Origin: Clostridia bacterium
Lineage (GTDB): Bacteria > Bacillota > Clostridia > Peptostreptococcales > Anaerovoracaceae
Assembly: GCA_024403215.1 (NCBI GenBank)
Contig: JAKSSJ010000012.1
Span: forward strand, 1-18,212
DNA length: 18,212 nucleotides
Direction: 5' to 3'
The notes beneath the pieces are model-generated. The model saw nothing but the letters and a program-made list of their open reading frames with translations, made no database searches and had not been told where the DNA came from. Below are positions 14,329 through 18,212 of the stretch, one piece after another. Position 1 is the stretch's first letter. Each line of letters begins with the position of its first letter. The position numbers and the translations under genes are program-made.

Positions 14329-14362
14329 AAGGCCGCAGGCAAAAGCCTGCGGCCTTATTATT
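14329..14362. terminator. Intrinsic terminator between the Na/Pi cotransporter and bactofilin genes
   Basis: AAGGCCGCAGGC (14329-14340) and GCCTGCGGCCTT (14345-14356) form a perfect 12-bp stem with an AAAA loop, followed by ATTATTATT on the plus strand. On the minus strand it is followed by TTTAGTTTG, so it may also serve the convergent bactofilin gene. Confidence 0.9.
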
Positions 14363-14405
14363 ATTCTAGATTAGAGCTGTGACATGCTCGCCCGACCTAA
14401 ATATG

Positions 14406-14765
14406 CTAGCCAATCTTGCACTGGCCTTCAAGCTTTGCTCCTGCACCCATTACGATGTCTCTTGTAGTAACATCACCAACAAATGAACCTGTTGTTCCAA
14501 ATTCAACAAGTCCTGTGCAATTTATAGAGCCTTCGCCTGTTCCGTGCATTAAAAGACGCTCGCACTCTACTGTAGCCTTAATAGCTCCGCCTTCACTTAC
14601 AGTAACGATTCCTGTGGACTTAATCTCGCCCTCAAACATACCTTCAACTGTGATAGGCTTATCTGTATCAATAGTTCCCTTAAATGTTGTACCTGCACTG
14701 ATTACTGTTTCAGCTGGTGCTGATACGATTGTAACTGTTTCTTCTACCTGGTTTACTTTTTTCAT
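14406..14765 (-). CDS. Bactofilin family polymer-forming protein
   Basis: This 119-residue protein is a short right-handed beta-helix of the bactofilin family. The pattern is a series of short strands with regularly spaced glycines: GTTFKGTID, ITVEGMFEGEI, GIVTVSEGGAIKATV, GEGSINCTGLVEFG, GSFVGDVTTRDIVMGAGAKLEG. Short polar tails flank the core. Bactofilins form filaments used in cell shape, stalk or wall organisation. The first 20 residues are not clearly membrane-binding. AAGGAG about 7 nt upstream supports the ATG at 14765. The gene starts only 18 nt after the CCA end of the tRNA-Leu gene on the same strand, so its mRNA is probably released by tRNA processing from a shared transcript. Its end faces the cotransporter terminator. 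Confidence 0.9.
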   Translation of the reverse strand: MKKVNQVEETVTIVSAPAETVISAGTTFKGTIDTDKPITVEGMFEGEIKSTGIVTVSEGGAIKATVECERLLMHGTGEGSINCTGLVEFGTTGSFVGDVTTRDIVMGAGAKLEGQCKIG

Positions 14766-14783
14766 AATCTATCTCCTTATATA

Positions 14784-14870
14784 TGGTGCAGGTAACAGGA
14801 CTTGAACCTGCATGAAGTTACCCTCATACGGACCTGAACCGTACGCGTCTGCCAATTCCGCCATACCTGC
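14784..14870 (-). tRNA. tRNA-Leu (anticodon CAG), CCA encoded
   Basis: Read on the minus strand, the 87-nt gene folds completely. The acceptor stem is GCAGGTA/TACCTGC, the D-arm GCG...CGC contains AATTGGCAGA, the anticodon stem TACGG/CCGTA carries the loop TTCAGGT (anticodon CAG), a long variable arm TGAGGGTAACTTCA marks a class II tRNA, and the T-arm is GCAGG-TTCAAGT-CCTGT. The discriminator is A and CCA follows in the DNA. It decodes CUG leucine codons. It lies between uvrC and the bactofilin gene on the same strand and has its own promoter. Confidence 0.97.
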
Positions 14871-14888
14871 ACAATAGCAAGCCTTATG

Positions 14889-14917
14889 ATTTTACATTAA
14901 AAGAAGCAAAATTGCAA
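14889..14917 (-). promoter_or_regulatory. Promoter for tRNA-Leu and probably bactofilin
   Basis: On the minus strand TTGCAA (14917-14912) and TAAAAT (14894-14889) are 17 bp apart. The predicted start near 14882 is about 12 nt before the tRNA 5' end. The -35 box lies directly beside the uvrC stop codon. No second promoter fits into the 18 nt between the tRNA and the bactofilin gene. Confidence 0.65.
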
Positions 14918-14919
14918 GT

Positions 14920-16740
14920 TTAGGCCTCAAAAAAGCGCTTGATTTCCCTTGCTACGCTTTCTGGCACAACACTTGAAATTTCAACGATAGAGGCGTTTTT
15001 AATAGCCTCGACCGAGCCGAATTTTGAAAGTAGGTCTGCTTTCCTTCCTGGGCCCACTCCTGGGATTTTGTCTAAAACTGACACTTGAACAGATTTGTTT
15101 CTAAGGTTTCTGTGATAGTCAATTGCAAACCTATGAACCTCTTCTTGGATGGCTCCAACGTAGGAAAATAGCTCTGGCTTTCCTCTTAGCGGATACTCCT
15201 CGCCATTATACAGTATGGCTCTTGTTCTATGCTTATCATCCTTTACCATGCCGCAGACTATGATATCTGTAAGTCCAAGGGCATTAAGAACGTCCTTGGC
15301 CGATCCTATCTGGCCCTCTCCTCCATCCATAAAGATGGCATCTGGCAAAATCTCAAAGCCAGGCATGCCTGACACTGCATTTCTAAAACGTCTAAATAAA
15401 ACCTCAGTAAGCGAGCCTACATCATTAGCTCCTTCTATAGTTTTTATCTTAAAGCGCCTATAGGCCTTTTTAAGAGGAACCCCGTCCTCAAAAACTACCA
15501 TAGCACCTACGCTGTCTACTCCAAAGATATTGGAAATATCATATGATTCAACTCTGTGAATCTTCTTTGCATCCTCGCCAAAGATTTCTTTAAGGCCTTC
15601 GTAAACCTTCTCGTTCTTTTCTATCTGACGGTTTGCTCTCTCATCAAGATTAGAAAGCATAAGAAGGGCATCTCTTCTTATTACATCCAAAAGCGCCTTC
15701 TTCTCTCCTCTTTGAGGGAGCGTAATGGAAACATTAGACCCTCTCTCACGGCTTAAATACTCTTCCAAAAGCTCCTTATCTGCTGGGTTTGATGAAACCA
15801 AAATCTGTTTTGGTATCATTACGTTTTCAAAATAGTAACGCTTTATAAATTCCGAGAGAAGAATATCCTTGTCCTCTTTTATTCCGTCGCCCAAAAAGAA
15901 GCTTTCTCTTCCAGAGAGCTTGCCTTCTCTTACTGTAAATAAAAGCGCATGGCAGCCGGAAAGTCCTTCCTCTACTAAAACCACATCTATGTTTTCTGGA
16001 GAGGATAAAACAACTCTCTGCTTTTCTGAAAGTGCCTCTATTGCATAAAGATAGTCTCTATATATGGCAGCGTCTTCGTAGCGCTCCTCATCCGATGCTG
16101 CGTTCATCTCGTCTTTTATTAGGCGCACGAGCTCTCCCGTTTTGCCTGATAAAAACTCTAGGGCTTTATCAACGCTTACTTTATATTCTTCCCTTGTAAC
16201 ATTTCCTGTGCAAAGTCCTTGGCACTGGTGAATGTGGTAATTGAGACAAGGCTTAAAACTTTTATTAAAGCTTAAGGTCTTGCAGCGCTTTAGAGAGTAC
16301 ATAGAGTTAAGAAGATCTATGATAATATTTACGCTTGTTACGTCTGCATAAGGGCCAAAATATTTTGAGCCATCATTAACAAGTCTTCTTGTTTTTATTA
16401 CTCTTGGGAAATCTTCATTGAGCGTTACCTTGATGTAAGGATAAGTCTTATCATCTCTTAAAAGGATATTGTACTTTGGCTTATACTTTTTAATTAGGTT
16501 GCACTCAAGTATTAGTGCTTCCATTTCAGAACCGCAATTTATGTATTCAAACTCCTTGATATGCTTAACCATATCAACAGTCTTTGGGCTATGATTCCTG
16601 CTTGATTGGAAATACTGGCTAACTCTTTTCTTAAGAGAAATTGCCTTGCCCACATAAATTATTTGTCCAAACTCATCCTTATGAAGATAGACTCCAGGAG
16701 AATCCGGAAGCTTTTTGAGTTCCTCTTTTATATCAAACAT
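14920..16740 (-). CDS. uvrC: Excinuclease ABC subunit C
   Basis: This 606-residue nuclease makes both incisions around DNA damage in nucleotide excision repair, after recruitment by UvrB. Domains in order are an N-terminal GIY-YIG nuclease (GVYLHKDEFGQIIYVGKA at 15-32, with LECNLIKKYKPKYN near 79-92), a cysteine-containing stretch near 150-178, a UvrB-binding UVR helix pair at about 205-238 (DEERYEDAAIYRDYL), an RNase H-like nuclease domain (ESYDISNIFGVDSVGAMVVF; DAIFMDGGEGQIG) and two helix-hairpin-helix motifs at the end (IPGVGPGRKADLLSKFGSVE). The length is normal. The start codon follows the dacF stop codon directly without a gap, with only a weak GAGAAAC ribosome site, so translation is probably coupled. 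Confidence 0.97.
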   Translation of the reverse strand: MFDIKEELKKLPDSPGVYLHKDEFGQIIYVGKAISLKKRVSQYFQSSRNHSPKTVDMVKHIKEFEYINCGSEMEALILECNLIKKYKPKYNILLRDDKTYPYIKVTLNEDFPRVIKTRRLVNDGSKYFGPYADVTSVNIIIDLLNSMYSLKRCKTLSFNKSFKPCLNYHIHQCQGLCTGNVTREEYKVSVDKALEFLSGKTGELVRLIKDEMNAASDEERYEDAAIYRDYLYAIEALSEKQRVVLSSPENIDVVLVEEGLSGCHALLFTVREGKLSGRESFFLGDGIKEDKDILLSEFIKRYYFENVMIPKQILVSSNPADKELLEEYLSRERGSNVSITLPQRGEKKALLDVIRRDALLMLSNLDERANRQIEKNEKVYEGLKEIFGEDAKKIHRVESYDISNIFGVDSVGAMVVFEDGVPLKKAYRRFKIKTIEGANDVGSLTEVLFRRFRNAVSGMPGFEILPDAIFMDGGEGQIGSAKDVLNALGLTDIIVCGMVKDDKHRTRAILYNGEEYPLRGKPELFSYVGAIQEEVHRFAIDYHRNLRNKSVQVSVLDKIPGVGPGRKADLLSKFGSVEAIKNASIVEISSVVPESVAREIKRFFEA

Positions 16741-18093
16741 TTACTGTTTCTCTTTTAATCTTGCTGCTTTTCTTTCCTTTTTCTTTTTAATCTTTATTTT
16801 CATATAGATTACCCAAATGGTAAGCCCAATGATAAAGAGAAGTATGATAATCAGTATTATGCTAATTACCTTTTTAATCTTCGCTGCTGTTGCATCATCT
16901 ATTCCAAAGTTAGAAAGAAAACCGCCCTCTGGTACTGCTTCTTTTGCGACCGCTGCTGCAACTATTATTGGCTCGCCAGACTTATACACTGTAACTGTAC
17001 CAATCTGCTGGCCCTCTTCTACTGGCGCTTTTATCTTTTCCTCTAAACTAATTTCTGTTGTAATGATGCTTGTTGACTCGTTTTTAAGAAGAGTTGCATA
17101 AATGTCTTCATTAAGCACTGCCGTTACAGTCTTTACGCTTCCTTTTTTAACCTTAACAGTTCCAAGCTCTGTATTTGCCTGGTACTGCTGAACCGTTTTA
17201 AATGAAGAAAAACCAAGGTCTAAAAGTCTTATAGCATCAGAGAATCTTTCGAAGGTATTTGATGCATGAAGACACACGGTGAGAACTGTTGTGTCATCCC
17301 TTGTTGCTGCAGCAACAAGGCAGCATCCAGCCTCGGAGGTTTGTCCTGTCTTAATTCCTATGCAGCCATCATACTTGCAATATCTATATTCACTTCCCGC
17401 GTAAACCTTGTGGCTATCTACTGTATCGTATAAAAGCCAGTTGGTGCTGCTTACGTGACGCTCTTTAGACATATTAGTTGCTGGCATATCATAGCTCTCA
17501 TGACTGACTATATCTCTAAAGGTTTCATTCTTCATGCAGTACATAGCAATGGTTGCAAGATCATAAGCTGTTGTATAGTGATCATCCTCGTGAAGACCAT
17601 TTGGATTTACAAAATGGCTTCCGGTGCAGCCTATCTCTTCTGCCTTTTTATTCATGAGCTTTGCAAACTCTTCTACATTTCCTGAGACTGCCTTTGCCAA
17701 AACAACAGCGCCATCATTTGCAGATACAACCAGAGTTGCGTAAAGAAGATCTCTTAGTACTATCTTTTCTCCTGACTTAAGCTTTAAGCTGTTACCACCG
17801 GCTCTTGTTGCTTCCTTATCTACGGTTACAACATCATCAAGGTTTAGATTTTCAATTGCCAAGATTGCTGTAAGCATTTTTGTTGTGCTTGCAGGATATC
17901 TTCTCTCCGATGCATTAAGGCTGTATAGAACGTCCCCTGTTTTCATATCGCAAACAAGGGCTGAATCAGAATACAGCTTAAATGGAATTGAGCTGTCAGC
18001 AAATGAGCTTTGCGTGTTAATCGCAAAGACCGCAAATACTGCAGTAAACAGCGTGGCTATTGATAATATGATTGATGTTATTTTTCTTTTCAT
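16741..18093 (-). CDS. dacF: D-alanyl-D-alanine carboxypeptidase (penicillin-binding protein, DacF/PBP5-like)
   Basis: This 450-residue S11-family serine peptidase removes the terminal D-alanine of peptidoglycan stem peptides outside the membrane. A signal peptide covers about residues 1-32, ending near SSFA. The three active-site motifs are present: STTK (Ser69, Lys72), SAN (124-126) and KTG (248-250). A beta-rich PBP5 C-terminal domain (about 295-390) follows. Instead of the usual amphipathic tail, the protein ends in a true hydrophobic helix (about 410-430) followed by a very basic cytoplasmic tail. AGGGA about 9 nt upstream supports the ATG at 18093. It lies 18 nt after the end of rdgB and directly before uvrC, so the three form one operon. 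Not to be mistaken for a beta-lactamase: the KTG and tail context are those of carboxypeptidases. Confidence 0.95.
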   Translation of the reverse strand: MKRKITSIILSIATLFTAVFAVFAINTQSSFADSSIPFKLYSDSALVCDMKTGDVLYSLNASERRYPASTTKMLTAILAIENLNLDDVVTVDKEATRAGGNSLKLKSGEKIVLRDLLYATLVVSANDGAVVLAKAVSGNVEEFAKLMNKKAEEIGCTGSHFVNPNGLHEDDHYTTAYDLATIAMYCMKNETFRDIVSHESYDMPATNMSKERHVSSTNWLLYDTVDSHKVYAGSEYRYCKYDGCIGIKTGQTSEAGCCLVAAATRDDTTVLTVCLHASNTFERFSDAIRLLDLGFSSFKTVQQYQANTELGTVKVKKGSVKTVTAVLNEDIYATLLKNESTSIITTEISLEEKIKAPVEEGQQIGTVTVYKSGEPIIVAAAVAKEAVPEGGFLSNFGIDDATAAKIKKVISIILIIILLFIIGLTIWVIYMKIKIKKKKERKAARLKEKQ

Positions 18094-18111
18094 AATCTAT
18101 TCCCTGTTTTT

Positions 18112-18212
18112 TTACTGTTGTTCTTCCAGCATTGCCTGAAGCTTTTCTGAAGCTCTTGCTCTATGAGAAATGCTATTTTTAAATTCAAGGCTTAGCTGGG
18201 CAAAGGTTTTGT
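18112..18212 (-). CDS. rdgB: XTP/dITP diphosphatase (RdgB/HAM1), C-terminal end only
   Basis: Only the last 32 codons lie in the window; the gene continues beyond its right edge. The visible part reads KTFAQLSLEFKNSISHRARA and continues SEKLQAMLEEQQ before TAA at 18114-18112. FAxLSLExKNxISHRxxA-x-x-KL is the conserved C-terminal signature of RdgB, which hydrolyses non-canonical purine triphosphates such as dITP and XTP to keep them out of DNA. The gene ends 18 nt before the dacF start on the same strand. Confidence 0.88.
   Translation of the reverse strand, partial: KTFAQLSLEFKNSISHRARASEKLQAMLEEQQ

Overview
The window looks like chromosomal DNA from a low-GC Gram-positive bacterium, most likely an anaerobic member of the class Clostridia. 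The reasons are AGGAGG-type ribosome binding sites, AT-rich promoters with strong -10 boxes (three with an extended TGnTATAAT-like form), short U-tailed terminators, and gene families typical of that group: a DUF1292 protein, a lipoprotein with an FKBP domain, a Na/Pi-cotransporter/PhoU fusion, bactofilin, and an rdgB-dacF-uvrC cluster. The species cannot be named from the sequence.

Left part, 1-4712, is an accessory region. A toxin-antitoxin pair (minus strand, 68-761) lies between two copies of a 63-bp sequence (1-63 and 967-1029). A two-gene heterodimeric ABC exporter (plus strand, 1233-4635) lies between two perfect 114-bp direct repeats (1052-1165 and 4599-4712). The middle copies are adjacent and form one unit of about 200 bp (967-1165) with nested inverted repeats and a closing stem that joins its two halves. 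It therefore looks like a single structured RNA gene or palindromic mobile element, and its architecture is compatible with a HEARO/omega-RNA. The left copy is a fragment of its 5' part and the right copy a fragment of its 3' part. The right copy supplies the last 11 residues and stop codon of the second ABC subunit and, on the other strand, the last four codons and stop of an rRNA methyltransferase gene. The whole left part reads as modules accreted by recombination at this repeat. The gene-poor stretch 762-1232 holds a hairpin, the toxin-antitoxin promoter with operator-like half-sites, the full repeat unit and the short ABC leader.

Middle part, 4698-9526. A compact minus-strand operon runs plsC (acyltransferase), a DUF5662 gene, a flavodoxin-like gene and a RumA/RlmD-type methyltransferase, with gaps of 11-12 nt and one ATGA overlap. 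It is divergent from typA (translational GTPase), with back-to-back promoters in a 70-bp gap. A bidirectional terminator (9538-9558) separates typA from the next minus-strand genes.

Right part, 9566-18212. Minus-strand genes encode an FKBP/trigger-factor-like lipoprotein, a DUF1292 protein and a COG2509-type FAD oxidoreductase. A divergent Na/Pi cotransporter follows and ends at a strong terminator. Then, all on the minus strand, come rdgB (only its last codons in the window), dacF, uvrC, a tRNA-Leu(CAG) with its own promoter, and a bactofilin gene that starts 18 nt after the tRNA CCA end. This part is ordinary core genome. The unusual biology is concentrated in the repeat-bounded modules on the left.
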